This document shows, one piece after another, positions 35,257-44,993 of a DNA stretch of 64,000 nucleotides (the stretch's first letter is position 1; each line of letters opens with the position of its first letter). The notes beneath the pieces are model-generated. The model was not told where the DNA came from. It did not search any database and was given only the letters and a program-made list of their open reading frames with translations. The translations under genes and the position numbers were made by a program. Source of the stretch: an uncultured Oleispira sp. (lineage in GTDB: Bacteria > Pseudomonadota > Gammaproteobacteria > Pseudomonadales > Oceanobacteraceae). The stretch is from contig CAJVZR010000007.1 in the NCBI GenBank assembly GCA_913019965.1, forward strand, positions 1 through 64,000, read 5' to 3'.

Positions 35257-36750
35257 TTAAGCCACTTTTGCATCTGCAAGGGGAATAATACGGAAGTGAG
35301 TTAAGGCAAAACCAATACACAAGATAGGGCCTAACAAGTTGAAGAAAGCATAAGGAAGATAGGATAAAGTCGCCACCCCTAACGTGCCTGCCATATAAGC
35401 ACCACAAGTATTCCATGGGATTAAAGGGGAAGTCATGGTGGCCGAATCTTCAAGGGTTCTCGATAAATTCTGCGATGCCAAGCCACGCTTTGCGTATTCT
35501 AAGCGATACATACGACCCGGCAATACAATTGCAATATATTGATCTGCCGTCATAACATTTGCTCCAATACAGGTGAAAACTGTTGTTACAACTAAGCCAG
35601 CAGTTGACTCTACAGAGCTTAGAATTGAAGACAATATACGTTGCAACAAACCAACATGTTCCATCACAGAGCCAAATGCCATCGCACATAGGATCAACCA
35701 AACAGTATTCAACATACTACTCATCCCGCCTCGTGATAACAGACTATCAAGGGCCTCATGCCCGGTGCTGGAGCTATAACCATCAAACAGTACCTTCCAT
35801 ACCGCTAGAAAATTTTTCTCGACAATACTCTGCTGCTCGGAAAAACCTGAAGTTAAAGCAAAGCGCGCTACCGCTTCCGGTTGGAATAAGATAGCGAACA
35901 GTCCACCGACTAGTGCCCCTGCAAAAATAGTCGGTAATGCCGGAATCTTTAACCAAGCCAAAGCAAAAACGAATATCACAGGAATAAGTAAGTGAATACC
36001 TATGGTGAAATTAACCTCAAGCCCTTGCATCGTCTCACGAATAGATTGTTCAGAAGCTAAAGAAGGCTCTCCCCCCAGAAAGGTAAATAAGATAAGTGCG
36101 ATTATAAAACTGGGAACGGTTGTCCATAACAAATTCTGTATGTGTAAGAACAACGGAGTGCCTGTGACGGCCGAAGCCAAATTCGTAGTATCAGATAACG
36201 GCGATAACTTATCGCCAAAATAGGCACCCGAAATAACAGCACCTGCTGCAATCGCTGGATCTAGCTGCATTGCCATCGCCATACCCATAAAAGCGACACC
36301 CAGCGTACCTGCAACAGTCCATGAGCTACCAATACTCATAGCGGCTATACCACAAACCAAACAAGCTGCGGCATAGAACCAATCAGCACTAATTAACATC
36401 AAACCATAATAAATTAGGCTTTGAACCGTACCTGCGAGCATCCAGCTGCCTATCAAGGCCCCAACAACTAGCAGGATTAAAATAGCAATCATGGCATTAG
36501 CGATTCCAGCGATGATTCCTTGCTCAATATCAGCCCATTTATGGCCAAGACGCACACCAATTAAGGACGCAATGGCTGCGGCAATTAATAAAGCAATCTG
36601 ATTACCACCATAAGATGAGTCGTCAGAAAAATAATAGACCGAGCCTCCCAGCATGATCATCAACAATACGACAGGAAGCAAAGCCAGCCCTAATGAGGCT
36701 TGTTTAAAGTTTTGGCCAGGGCTTACCACTGACTCATTTGAATTCGACAT
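35257..36750 (-). CDS. nhaC: NhaC-family Na+/H+ antiporter
   Basis: This 497-residue inner-membrane antiporter has about twelve helices. Family segments are SSWTVAGTLGVAFMG, ISGAYFGDKLSPLSDTTNLA (the ion-site loop), VTADQYIAIVLPGRMY-like TADQYIAIVLPGRMYR and SATMTSPLIPWNTCGAYMAG. NhaC exchanges Na+ for H+, in keeping with a saline habitat. About 90 bases separate it from the FKBP gene. Confidence 0.92.
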   Translation of the reverse strand: MSNSNESVVSPGQNFKQASLGLALLPVVLLMIMLGGSVYYFSDDSSYGGNQIALLIAAAIASLIGVRLGHKWADIEQGIIAGIANAMIAILILLVVGALIGSWMLAGTVQSLIYYGLMLISADWFYAAACLVCGIAAMSIGSSWTVAGTLGVAFMGMAMAMQLDPAIAAGAVISGAYFGDKLSPLSDTTNLASAVTGTPLFLHIQNLLWTTVPSFIIALILFTFLGGEPSLASEQSIRETMQGLEVNFTIGIHLLIPVIFVFALAWLKIPALPTIFAGALVGGLFAILFQPEAVARFALTSGFSEQQSIVEKNFLAVWKVLFDGYSSSTGHEALDSLLSRGGMSSMLNTVWLILCAMAFGSVMEHVGLLQRILSSILSSVESTAGLVVTTVFTCIGANVMTADQYIAIVLPGRMYRLEYAKRGLASQNLSRTLEDSATMTSPLIPWNTCGAYMAGTLGVATLSYLPYAFFNLLGPILCIGFALTHFRIIPLADAKVA

Positions 36751-36882
36751 AAAAGCTCATAATTAGTAATTAACTGAATCAATTGTTCAGTTTGTAACAT
36801 TCTAACCAATTAGTTAACTTTCACTAATAGCCACTTACATAAAACAACAAACAAACTTGATCTGACTAGGGGAAAGTACGCA

Positions 36883-37452
36883 TTATAGAGCCAGCCTAGC
36901 GCCTAACTGTAAAGAGCTAGATGATAACCCATCAAGATCTGTGCGACTGAACTCTATATATAGCGCGGCATTATTCTCGATTTCTTTGCCTGAAGGAAAG
37001 GTGAAGCCTAAGGTCTGAAGATCTGAACAGCCTTCTTTTGACCAAGGCTGTACAAGTCCAGTCATGACCGCCGACCAGCAATGACGGCCAAATCGATAAT
37101 AAGGACCATAACTAATCGATGAATACTGATTATTTAACGGCGTTTGCAGTAAAATTTCCCAAGAAGCACTAACTCCATCAAACGTAGGCTGCTGCTCCTC
37201 TTCTTCAGAGCGTTCATCCTTCTCACTACTCCAGTGCCATAAGCCAACCTGAGTACTAATAAAAGGCAGCCACTGAACTCCAACTGCCGTTTTAATCAAC
37301 CGACTGGCCGCACCTTCATCCGTATCTTCCAATACATGAACTCCTAGACCTAATGCCAAATCAACATAAGGTTCAGGTTCCGCATAAGCAGGTAGTACCT
37401 GTATTAGGAGGCTGAACATCAAAGACATTACGACTATGCTTTTATTGATCAC
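36883..37452 (-). CDS. Exported hypothetical protein, probable small outer-membrane barrel
   Basis: This 189-residue protein has a clear Sec signal (cleavage at PAYA, residue about 24). Alternating strands follow: YVDLALGLGVHV, TAVGVQWLPFISTQVGLWHW, YGPYYRF and the final LQLGARLAL, which looks like the C-terminal strand of a small outer-membrane beta-barrel. A central acidic loop (SEKDERSEEEEQQP) would face out. No named family is recognised. It overlaps the gene before it by 11 bases. Confidence 0.65.
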   Translation of the reverse strand: MINKSIVVMSLMFSLLIQVLPAYAEPEPYVDLALGLGVHVLEDTDEGAASRLIKTAVGVQWLPFISTQVGLWHWSSEKDERSEEEEQQPTFDGVSASWEILLQTPLNNQYSSISYGPYYRFGRHCWSAVMTGLVQPWSKEGCSDLQTLGFTFPSGKEIENNAALYIEFSRTDLDGLSSSSLQLGARLAL

Positions 37453-37948
37453 CCATTAACTCCACCACTATGGTTACTAGCCTAGTAATCTTTAAATTAG
37501 ATAATTGACGATAATCGAAATAAGGACAAACAATTACCTTACCCTTTTTACTGATGGCGAAGTCAGCATCTAACGATTTCAGATCTGTCCATGCCAATAA
37601 ACTCTCGCCATAAGCCTTCCCCATAACGATGCGAACACAGCCATCATCTAAATTATTCAGCGCCCGGGCTGTAGCGCTATTATCCAAGTGAAGCTCAGTA
37701 TCACTGCCACTCTGCAACAAAGATCCATCCCGATACGCTTGCCAAGTATCAAAAGCTAATACATTTTGATCCACTACTTCACCAGCAAGTTCAAACATAA
37801 ACTTAGCATAGACGTTAAAAATTTTACGCCAATGATTCCCAGTTTCATTAGCAATATGCTGAATTTCACCTTCATTTAGATTATTTAGTACATCAACCTC
37901 GGCATAGTTCTGCAAGGGTGGACGATTGCCAGCATATACTTTAATCAT
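37442..37948 (-). CDS. Conserved hypothetical protein (perhaps DUF6942)
   Basis: This 168-residue cytosolic protein has features I associate with a gammaproteobacterial family of unknown function (possibly DUF6942): GEIQHIANETGNHWRKIFNV, FDTWQAYRDGSLLQSGSDT, CVRIVMGKAYGESL and KGKVIVCPYFDYRQLSN. No catalytic motif can be assigned. It precedes the exported protein and overlaps it by 11 bases. Confidence 0.65.
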   Translation of the reverse strand: MIKVYAGNRPPLQNYAEVDVLNNLNEGEIQHIANETGNHWRKIFNVYAKFMFELAGEVVDQNVLAFDTWQAYRDGSLLQSGSDTELHLDNSATARALNNLDDGCVRIVMGKAYGESLLAWTDLKSLDADFAISKKGKVIVCPYFDYRQLSNLKITRLVTIVVELMGDQ

Positions 37949-38024
37949 AAAACCTCTGCTCTAGATCAATCGCCCCTAGTGTAACTGATATATAGTAAAA
38001 ACTTATCTGATTTGGACACTAAAG

Positions 38025-39233
38025 ATGAACGCTAACATCCTTCGCCAAGATGCACCAATCTGGCAAATATCCTTTCGCCCTTTTTTCCTACTGGCTAGTT
38101 TTTTTATAACTTTTGCACTTGCCCTTTGGGCTGCCGTCCTATCAAACACACTACCGATAAGCCTTTCTACTTTCCAGCCTTATGGCGGCTGGTTCATGTG
38201 GCATGGTCATGAGATGATCTTTGGCTTCGTGCAAGCGGTCGCTATTGGTTTCTTATTAACCGCCTCAAGAAATTGGGCAGGACAACCCGGTATATCTAGC
38301 AACTTCATTAAGCTATTAGTCGCCAGCTGGGTTTTAGCCCGCTTTGCATGGCTTATCTCCGACATACCAACAGCATTACTCGCCATACTTGATGCGTTTA
38401 CCCCATTATTAGCCGCTTTCGGATTAGCCCAGACACTGCGGGGCGGAGAAATAGATAACGGCCAAGGAAGCCAACGCCACAACTGGCCTTTTGTTTTATT
38501 ACTTATTTTATTCGCCGTGGTACAAGGGCTATTCCACATCCTGCAGACGACTCAACCACAATATTTGAGTTCACTGATGCAAGCTGCGGTACTAATGATG
38601 GCAGCCATGACACTATGGGTATCAGGAAGAGTTTTACCCTTTTTCACCCGAGCTCGTTTGCAAACACCACCCCCAGTCATTCCCAACTCTCTGGTTAAAT
38701 TATCAATGACAACGAGCTGGATGCTAATCCCTTTATTTGTTACCAGCCAAGTTTTCAGTAGTTATACAGCTCTAACCTTAATTACAGCATTATTAGCCAT
38801 TATTTCTGCAATATCACACAGCTATCGTCTGTTCTTATTTTACCGCAAAGGTGTTACCTCAGAACCCATGCTTTGGTCTTTATATTGCGCTTATTCTTGG
38901 ATTCTCATTGGCTATACATTAAGCGCATTCAACATGCTCTTTGATCTCAATCTGCCTTGGTTACATGCCATCACCATTGGTGGATTATTAACTATGATCA
39001 TCAGCATGATGGCTCGTATCAGTCTTGGGCATACAGGCAGACCTATTATTGCACTTAAGGGAATATCAGCTGTATTTATTGCACTGCAACTTACCACGTT
39101 CATTCGTTTATCAATGCAGTCCCAAGCTGGCTATTTTATCGCCCTTGTCATTCTATTAATAGCCATGGTTATTTTTATAAAACAGTACACATCGATATTG
39201 ATCAAGCCTAGAGTGGATGGAAAGCCGGGATAG
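38025..39233 (+). CDS. nnrS: NnrS-family heme/copper membrane protein
   Basis: This 402-residue inner-membrane protein has about twelve helices. The start SFRPFFLLASFF and the His-containing GGWFMWHGHEMIFGFVQAVA are the NnrS signature, as is ARISLGHTGRPI near the C terminus. NnrS proteins are linked to nitric oxide and nitrosative stress and to denitrification gene sets. No nitrite or nitric oxide reductase genes are in the window, and I see no FNR or NsrR site in front of it. Confidence 0.92.
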   Translation: MNANILRQDAPIWQISFRPFFLLASFFITFALALWAAVLSNTLPISLSTFQPYGGWFMWHGHEMIFGFVQAVAIGFLLTASRNWAGQPGISSNFIKLLVASWVLARFAWLISDIPTALLAILDAFTPLLAAFGLAQTLRGGEIDNGQGSQRHNWPFVLLLILFAVVQGLFHILQTTQPQYLSSLMQAAVLMMAAMTLWVSGRVLPFFTRARLQTPPPVIPNSLVKLSMTTSWMLIPLFVTSQVFSSYTALTLITALLAIISAISHSYRLFLFYRKGVTSEPMLWSLYCAYSWILIGYTLSAFNMLFDLNLPWLHAITIGGLLTMIISMMARISLGHTGRPIIALKGISAVFIALQLTTFIRLSMQSQAGYFIALVILLIAMVIFIKQYTSILIKPRVDGKPG

Positions 39234-39246
39234 TTGTTTATTTCAA

Positions 39247-39280
39247 TAAAAAAAGGTGCCTAATCAGCACCTTTTTTTAT
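39247..39280. terminator. Bidirectional terminator after nnrS
   Basis: AGGTGC and GCACCT pair around CTAATCA, flanked by seven A and seven T residues. It serves both nnrS and the convergent SDR gene. Confidence 0.9.
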
Positions 39281-39304
39281 TTATATACGAATATAACAAT
39301 GAAA

Positions 39305-39991
39305 TTACCAAGGCAAAAATTCGCCATTTGAATGCCAAAAGCTTCCTGAATTGTCCAATGTTAACTCATCAATTCTCTGCGCCAAGCCCGTTGCGGCTTG
39401 AGCTGGTGTGATATCACCATTGAAGCCAACCATTCGGGTTTGCACAAAACCAGGATGTAACAATGCAACCGCAATACCTTTAGGCTTCAGATCTATGGAC
39501 AGTGATTTACCAAAGGCATTTAAGGCCGCTTTAGACGCGCGGTAACCGTAATAGCCACCCGACCCATTATCAGCGACAGAACCCATACGACTGGTAATCA
39601 TTGCAACCTTACTTCCCTCCCAAAGCATACTTTGAAAAGCATGAGTCACTCGCAGCGGCGCTATGGCATTAATTTCCATTTGATCCTGGATGCTATCAAA
39701 ATTCATTTCATCCAGAGTTTCATTCAGGAAAATACCGGCATTGTTAATCAATACATCAATTTTCTGACCTGAGTCTGAATTAATCAAAGTGCTAGCCAAT
39801 ACTTCCGCCACCATTTCAATGGATTCTGCAGAGCGCACATCAATATCGCTGATCACCATGTCGGCAATCTCATCTAGCTCTTCAGATGACTCACGACACA
39901 AACCGATAACGGTATAATCTAGCTGTCGATAGTGCTTCGCCAACTCTAAACCAATGCCTCGATTCGCACCTGTGATGACAACATTATTCAT
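39305..39991 (-). CDS. Short-chain dehydrogenase/reductase (C-factor-like)
   Basis: This 228-residue NAD(P)-dependent oxidoreductase has the TGxxxGxG motif TGANRGIGLE (residues 8-17), VLINNAGIF (about 80) and the active-site YxxxK in YYGYRASKAALNAFG. The short length and HPGFVQTRM tail place it near the CsgA/C-factor-like SDRs. Substrate unknown. It stands alone on the minus strand. Confidence 0.9.
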   Translation of the reverse strand: MNNVVITGANRGIGLELAKHYRQLDYTVIGLCRESSEELDEIADMVISDIDVRSAESIEMVAEVLASTLINSDSGQKIDVLINNAGIFLNETLDEMNFDSIQDQMEINAIAPLRVTHAFQSMLWEGSKVAMITSRMGSVADNGSGGYYGYRASKAALNAFGKSLSIDLKPKGIAVALLHPGFVQTRMVGFNGDITPAQAATGLAQRIDELTLDNSGSFWHSNGEFLPW

Positions 39992-40090
39992 ACATATAAC
40001 TCCATAATAAGATTTACTTTATATCCTGAATCTAACAATTACTTAAGTATCCGCTTTAAATTTGAACTAAACTAAATCACATACTATTTC

Positions 40091-42130
40091 ATGAGTAACA
40101 ACATGCTGCTAAACACTAGGTTATCGATCTGGCTAAATTCCGTCCAGAATGGTTTCGTAATGACCCTGCCCATCATTATATTGGGTTCAATAGCACTTTC
40201 TATACTGCAAATCCCGCAATTGAGCCCTGATCATTTAAATCACCCGAAACTACTTCAAATAGCATCTTGGCTGCATCAAGCCAGCTACGGCTTAATGTCA
40301 TTAACACTGACGATAGCCATCAGCTATAAACTTAGCACAGTCTATAAATACAAGTATCTACTCGATTTTTCGCCAATCATAAACACAACGATTTCATTTG
40401 CCTGTTTTATTGGCATCATACTCATCGATCATAACGTAGATACGATCAACCAGTTGGGTGTCAAAAGTATCGCCAAGGCAATTATCTGCTCCATCATCAC
40501 CACTGAGCTTATTGTTTTTTTCTATCGTAAAAAACTCGTTCGTTTGAATTTTTTACGACATGAAGTTAATCATGATATACATAGCGCAATTCACGCTTGC
40601 TTACCCGCTATCGTCATTCCCTTTATAACCTTAGGATTTTATAGCACCCTATTTAACAACACCGACATCCTTAGTCGCATAATTCCATTCTTTATCGGCG
40701 AAGTTAACCTTGCTGAGGGTTTATCCTTCATCCAAAGCACGATATTAGTCACAGTAAACCAGATTGTATGGCTTACAGGCATACACCCTTCCTCATTAAT
40801 TGAAATAGATCCCACTCGAATTTACAGCCCTGTAGAAACTGCAGTTTTTTCAAGGCAATTTTTTGATACTTATGCGCATTTAGGCGGTGCAGGTAGTACT
40901 CTTGGATTATTAATATGTTTATTACGAGCAAGAATGCAGTTACATAGAAAGATAGGGGGCTATGCAATACTACCTGGAGCCTTCAACATTAACGAGTTAC
41001 TTATTTTCGGTATCCCTATCATTTTCAACCGTTATCTAGCCATCCCTTTTATTGTTGCACCACTAGTAACGACCACTCTAGCTAGAATATTTATTGAAAT
41101 GGGTTATTTACCCTTTGAACCCAGTACAAGCTCATGGAATACACCAGCCATTATCTCAGGCTACCTCAGTAGTGGTTATACTGGAAGCATCTTTCAATGT
41201 TTGTTAATCCTGATTTCAGCAGCCATCTACTGGCCATTTTTTAAAAAATATGAATCCCAACTAATAAAACAAAAAGACAGTAATACAAAGTCCATGATCA
41301 AAGATTTATGTAATCCTGACCTTCATTTTCATAAATTAATGAAACGACAAACACCTTTAGCAGAATTCTGCCGCCAACTGCAAACCGACATGAAGGAGCA
41401 GTTTGGTGAAGAATGCTTCTCAATGCATTACCAACCCAAAATAAATTGCAAACGAGAAATTATTGCAAGCGAGGCGCTTATTCGTTGGCGGCACCCACAA
41501 CTAGGGAATATTCCTCCCTGTATTTTCATTAACATTGCGGAAACTGATGAATTCATCCATAAACTTGGGAATTGGATCAATAATCAATGTATGAAAGACA
41601 TTAAATTAATGAAAGAAAATAATATTGACAACCTTCAAGTTGCTATTAATGTATCGCCAATACAGCTAACCAGCCCGTCTTTTTTCAAAGATTTTCTATC
41701 TTGTATAGAACGATACAACATCCCCCATAATAAAATTGAACTAGAGATAACCGAAAGCCAGCGACTTCAATTAACTGACGAGATTATAAAAGGTATTTCT
41801 TTGCTTTCAGAGAAAGGAATTACGATTGCGGTTGATGATTTCGGCATGGGCTACACCTCTTTAAAATACTTAAAGTCATTTAAAGTCAATACAATTAAAC
41901 TCGACGGCAGTATCGTTAAAGACGTTATAACAAGTGACATCGTTAAAGAGATAATCCGTAGCTTATCATCCTTAACTAAATCAATGGATGGGAAACTAGT
42001 AGCTGAATGGGTGGAAAATGAAGAACAATTTGAACAATTAATTTCCTTAGGTTGTAACCAATTCCAAGGAGCCTATTTCAGCATGCCAATAAACAGAGAT
42101 GACTTCATAACCTTAGCTTCAAAAAATTAG
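40091..42130 (+). CDS. PTS EIIC-like membrane domain fused to an EAL c-di-GMP phosphodiesterase
   Basis: This is a 679-residue fusion. Residues about 1-400 form a lactose/cellobiose-family EIIC: LTGIHPSSL holds the His of the family site, LGGAGSTLGLLICLL and PGAFNINELLIFGIP hold the conserved Glu. Residues about 425-679 are an EAL domain with E461-A-L, INVSPIQLTS, LEITES, D582-D583-F-G-M, KLDGSIV, AEWVENEEQ and QGAYFSMP. All residues expected for metal and c-di-GMP hydrolysis are present. There is no GGDEF domain and no EIIA or EIIB nearby. It probably lowers c-di-GMP in response to a sugar-like ligand or transport; that link is inference. Confidence 0.9.
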   Translation: MSNNMLLNTRLSIWLNSVQNGFVMTLPIIILGSIALSILQIPQLSPDHLNHPKLLQIASWLHQASYGLMSLTLTIAISYKLSTVYKYKYLLDFSPIINTTISFACFIGIILIDHNVDTINQLGVKSIAKAIICSIITTELIVFFYRKKLVRLNFLRHEVNHDIHSAIHACLPAIVIPFITLGFYSTLFNNTDILSRIIPFFIGEVNLAEGLSFIQSTILVTVNQIVWLTGIHPSSLIEIDPTRIYSPVETAVFSRQFFDTYAHLGGAGSTLGLLICLLRARMQLHRKIGGYAILPGAFNINELLIFGIPIIFNRYLAIPFIVAPLVTTTLARIFIEMGYLPFEPSTSSWNTPAIISGYLSSGYTGSIFQCLLILISAAIYWPFFKKYESQLIKQKDSNTKSMIKDLCNPDLHFHKLMKRQTPLAEFCRQLQTDMKEQFGEECFSMHYQPKINCKREIIASEALIRWRHPQLGNIPPCIFINIAETDEFIHKLGNWINNQCMKDIKLMKENNIDNLQVAINVSPIQLTSPSFFKDFLSCIERYNIPHNKIELEITESQRLQLTDEIIKGISLLSEKGITIAVDDFGMGYTSLKYLKSFKVNTIKLDGSIVKDVITSDIVKEIIRSLSSLTKSMDGKLVAEWVENEEQFEQLISLGCNQFQGAYFSMPINRDDFITLASKN

Positions 42131-42173
42131 AAGCTAAGGTTATATAAACTTTATAACAACCCAAATTATTTTG

Positions 42174-43823
42174 TTACAAATTACAAATTCCGCGCTCAAA
42201 ATCTATAACGGCAGACCCTGCCGAATTATTCCACATCGGCGCTTGGTAATATTCATAGTATTGATTCGCCGCTTTCGCATCTTCAACAATAAAACCAAAG
42301 TCTTGTAAACTGGCCGGATATAAGTTTTTAGAACCTATATAAAATGCTTCGCCATCAACCGCTACCGTTTTCGAGTGGTTTGCAATAGTATTGCCATTTT
42401 CCCAAGCGGTAATCCCTGGAGCAATGTTGATTGGTGCAAGCTGTAGATTTTGACATACAACCTGCTTGGCATTCGTCGATGAATACCCCTCGTTATCAAT
42501 CAATTTTCTCACTAAAACATCACTAATCTCAGACATTTTTTTCATATTAGAATATGGTGCTACAATCCCTTGGCCTGCACCTGGAGTACTAACAACAATC
42601 TGAACTTTTACTTCATTCTTCAGTTGTTTTGCTAATACATCAAATAGTCGAGCATCGTAATATGAGTTTGCGAAAGGAGGCACACAAGCCGCAATTAAAT
42701 CCTGCTGAGAAATAAATACCGAGGATTTAGCACTTTCAATAAAAGCTCTTAACCCTTCTTCTTCAGGGTTAGCATTTGAATAGTCTTTATTTTGATTTAT
42801 ATAATCGGTAAAAAAGAATGAACAATCAGCTTCTTTATCATTAGCATTTTCGATACTGCTAGAATTAACATCAGGGGTATCCATACCAAAGCCCAACCCA
42901 CCCAGTGCTAATACTTCGACAGTACCACTAGAAACAAAATTCGGAACCTGGTATTCACTAGGGCAAGCGTCGACAGCAGACGTTGAAAAGCGATCGACGT
43001 AAAACGTTGTATTGATTACCCCACTCTCCCACTGGCAAGCAAATTGCCAAAGCAGATCAGCAAAATCCTGAGAAGCTCTACTTGCAGGACCTTCAAGGCG
43101 CATCGTCAAATCACTGACTGGATTTGCTACCTGGCCGTAAGCCGCTTCCCACATATTGTGACCGCCTACGATGCTGGTTTTTCCATCGACAGCAACAATT
43201 TTAGAATGGTTCCAAGAATACAACCAACTGGTTTCCACCCCAGCAACACTGATTTTGATCGAGTCCGCATGCTCGCCTAAATCGGCTTTTAAACGTGTTA
43301 AATAATGTTTAGCGGTTTCACTGTAGGCTGTATTGAAATTCCCCATTGCCGGTGGTGTACCACCCAATATTCGAATCTGAACATTTGGCGACTGCTCAAA
43401 AGCCGACTTAATCCCAGCAACGATGGCGCGTTGAAATATGCCATCTGGGTAAGTAACTAACGTCGTGATATCAACCCAATACTTTGCTGCAGCAATATCT
43501 TGCTCAATGGTATTCGCTAAGTGCTCTAAAGCACCAGTATTTGAACAACTTGCATCTCCCCAGCAATTAGGTGTTTGCAGCAACCAGGCGTCTTCCTGTT
43601 GGCCATAGCCAGCAATTTTGTTACCCGAGGTTCTTTGCCATACAGAACCATTAGCAAGCGGCGCAAATTGGTTTAATTTATTTTCGACAAAATCAATATG
43701 CGGGGTTGCCGCAAAAGAGGTATTAACAAGCAAAATGCTTAAAAGAATAGTTGTACATTTTTTTATTATTTTAAATTTACTATGGAGGGACTGCGTTGAA
43801 TTTATACTCAGCATTCTAATCAC
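42174..43823 (-). CDS. Secreted phospholipase D-family protein
   Basis: This 549-residue protein has a Sec signal (TTILLSILLVNTSFAA, cleavage near residue 38) and two HKD motifs of the PLD superfamily: HSKIVAVDGKTSIVGG and HSKTVAVDGEAFYIG. Several Cys pairs fit an exported, disulfide-bonded enzyme of the Streptomyces-type secreted PLD group. It probably cleaves phosphodiester bonds of phospholipids outside the cytoplasm. It is convergent with the EIIC-EAL gene (43-base gap). Confidence 0.87.
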   Translation of the reverse strand: MIRMLSINSTQSLHSKFKIIKKCTTILLSILLVNTSFAATPHIDFVENKLNQFAPLANGSVWQRTSGNKIAGYGQQEDAWLLQTPNCWGDASCSNTGALEHLANTIEQDIAAAKYWVDITTLVTYPDGIFQRAIVAGIKSAFEQSPNVQIRILGGTPPAMGNFNTAYSETAKHYLTRLKADLGEHADSIKISVAGVETSWLYSWNHSKIVAVDGKTSIVGGHNMWEAAYGQVANPVSDLTMRLEGPASRASQDFADLLWQFACQWESGVINTTFYVDRFSTSAVDACPSEYQVPNFVSSGTVEVLALGGLGFGMDTPDVNSSSIENANDKEADCSFFFTDYINQNKDYSNANPEEEGLRAFIESAKSSVFISQQDLIAACVPPFANSYYDARLFDVLAKQLKNEVKVQIVVSTPGAGQGIVAPYSNMKKMSEISDVLVRKLIDNEGYSSTNAKQVVCQNLQLAPINIAPGITAWENGNTIANHSKTVAVDGEAFYIGSKNLYPASLQDFGFIVEDAKAANQYYEYYQAPMWNNSAGSAVIDFERGICNL

Positions 43824-43933
43824 CTAAAGCACTCTAAAATTGGCCGGCGATTATATTGAACAGTCATTCAACTTGCAAGAAATTACACTTCATTACCCAA
43901 AAGAACACTTTAGCTTGTAATCTCCCTAACCCT

Positions 43934-44575
43934 TCAACTTTTGCTACGGAACATTGGTAAATTAACCCCCTTCCAGATTGCGTAACCTCTCACAGCAAAA
44001 ATAAACCCACCGGCAATCACACTTGCCAACCAAGTGCTGATTGATAATTGAATCAAGCCTATATACAACCACGAACCCAACCATGAGGGGGTTGCATACA
44101 AGGGCCCCTTAAAGACTAGAGGTTCTTCATTACAAAGAACATCCCGGAAAACGCCCCCCATTACTCCTGTAATGACCCCCATGAAGCTTGCTACTAGCAA
44201 AGAAGCATCTAGAATCAGAGCAGCCTGCGTTCCAGTCAAACTAAATAACGCCAAGCCCATCGCATCCAGCAATAAAAATGAACGCATCGGCATTTTCCAC
44301 CATCGGGCCAGAAAAAACACCGCTGTTGCCGCGCATAAAGCAACCAGCAAATAGATTTGGTCGGCAATCCAAAATACAGGGCGATCAAGTAACATATCCC
44401 GTAAAGAACCACCGCCTAATGAGGCTGCTAACGCGATTACAATAATGCCAAACAGGTCGAACTTTTTACTCCCTGCTTCCATAACGGCAGCACTGGCCAT
44501 TGCCGCAACCGCAGCCATACCCAACCAATAAGTTAATAGGTCATACGTCTCTACAGGGGTTAAAAATTCCATCAT
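43934..44575 (-). CDS. TRIC-family (UPF0126) cation channel
   Basis: This 213-residue inner-membrane protein is built from two three-helix repeats. Each has the glycine-rich GGGSLRD or GGVFRD segment (LAASLGGGSLRDMLL and GVMGGVFRDVLC) that defines the UPF0126/trimeric intracellular cation channel family. Prokaryotic members conduct K+ and related cations. It lies 11 bases below a small hypothetical gene on the same strand. Confidence 0.9.
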   Translation of the reverse strand: MMEFLTPVETYDLLTYWLGMAAVAAMASAAVMEAGSKKFDLFGIIVIALAASLGGGSLRDMLLDRPVFWIADQIYLLVALCAATAVFFLARWWKMPMRSFLLLDAMGLALFSLTGTQAALILDASLLVASFMGVITGVMGGVFRDVLCNEEPLVFKGPLYATPSWLGSWLYIGLIQLSISTWLASVIAGGFIFAVRGYAIWKGVNLPMFRSKS

Positions 44576-44586
44576 ATGCCTAATGG

Positions 44587-44901
44587 TTAAATAACTGGAT
44601 TTCCACGAGGTCGAATATCCAACAAATAGTGCCCATAGACCTCTTTTTTCTGTAAATCTAAAACCAATACCATGGCAATCTCGGCGTACTGAGATTGAAT
44701 CAAAACGTGCTCATATTGATCCCCCATACGATAAACATGACCTACCACTCCCGCAGTACAATCATACTCACCAAAATCTTCAGCGGGAATGGCTTCTACA
44801 TAAGTCCAAAAATCAAATAAAGGCTCCCCTGCTTCAATTTTTTCAGGCTTACCAATTTTAGTTGCACCAAATTCCTCAGCGCTTAATTTACGAACATTCA
44901 T
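44587..44901 (-). CDS. Hypothetical protein (104 residues)
   Basis: This small soluble protein is acidic and beta-rich (FDFWTYVEAIPAEDFGEYDC, VVGHVYRMGDQYEHVLI, AMVLVLDLQKKEVYGHYLL). I do not recognise it. It lies 11 bases before the TRIC gene, so the two are probably co-transcribed. Confidence 0.65.
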   Translation of the reverse strand: MNVRKLSAEEFGATKIGKPEKIEAGEPLFDFWTYVEAIPAEDFGEYDCTAGVVGHVYRMGDQYEHVLIQSQYAEIAMVLVLDLQKKEVYGHYLLDIRPRGNPVI

Positions 44902-44993
44902 AACCTTACCTTATTCAAACTACAGCTCTTCTTAACTGCCCAGTTATACAGAATGTCATCATTTCTGACAAATCATTCATGTCGTTAGTCCTG

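Noticed and set aside
35450-35894. Open frames antisense to and in other frames of nhaC
   Set aside because: Shadows of a strong membrane-protein gene; composition is not protein-like.
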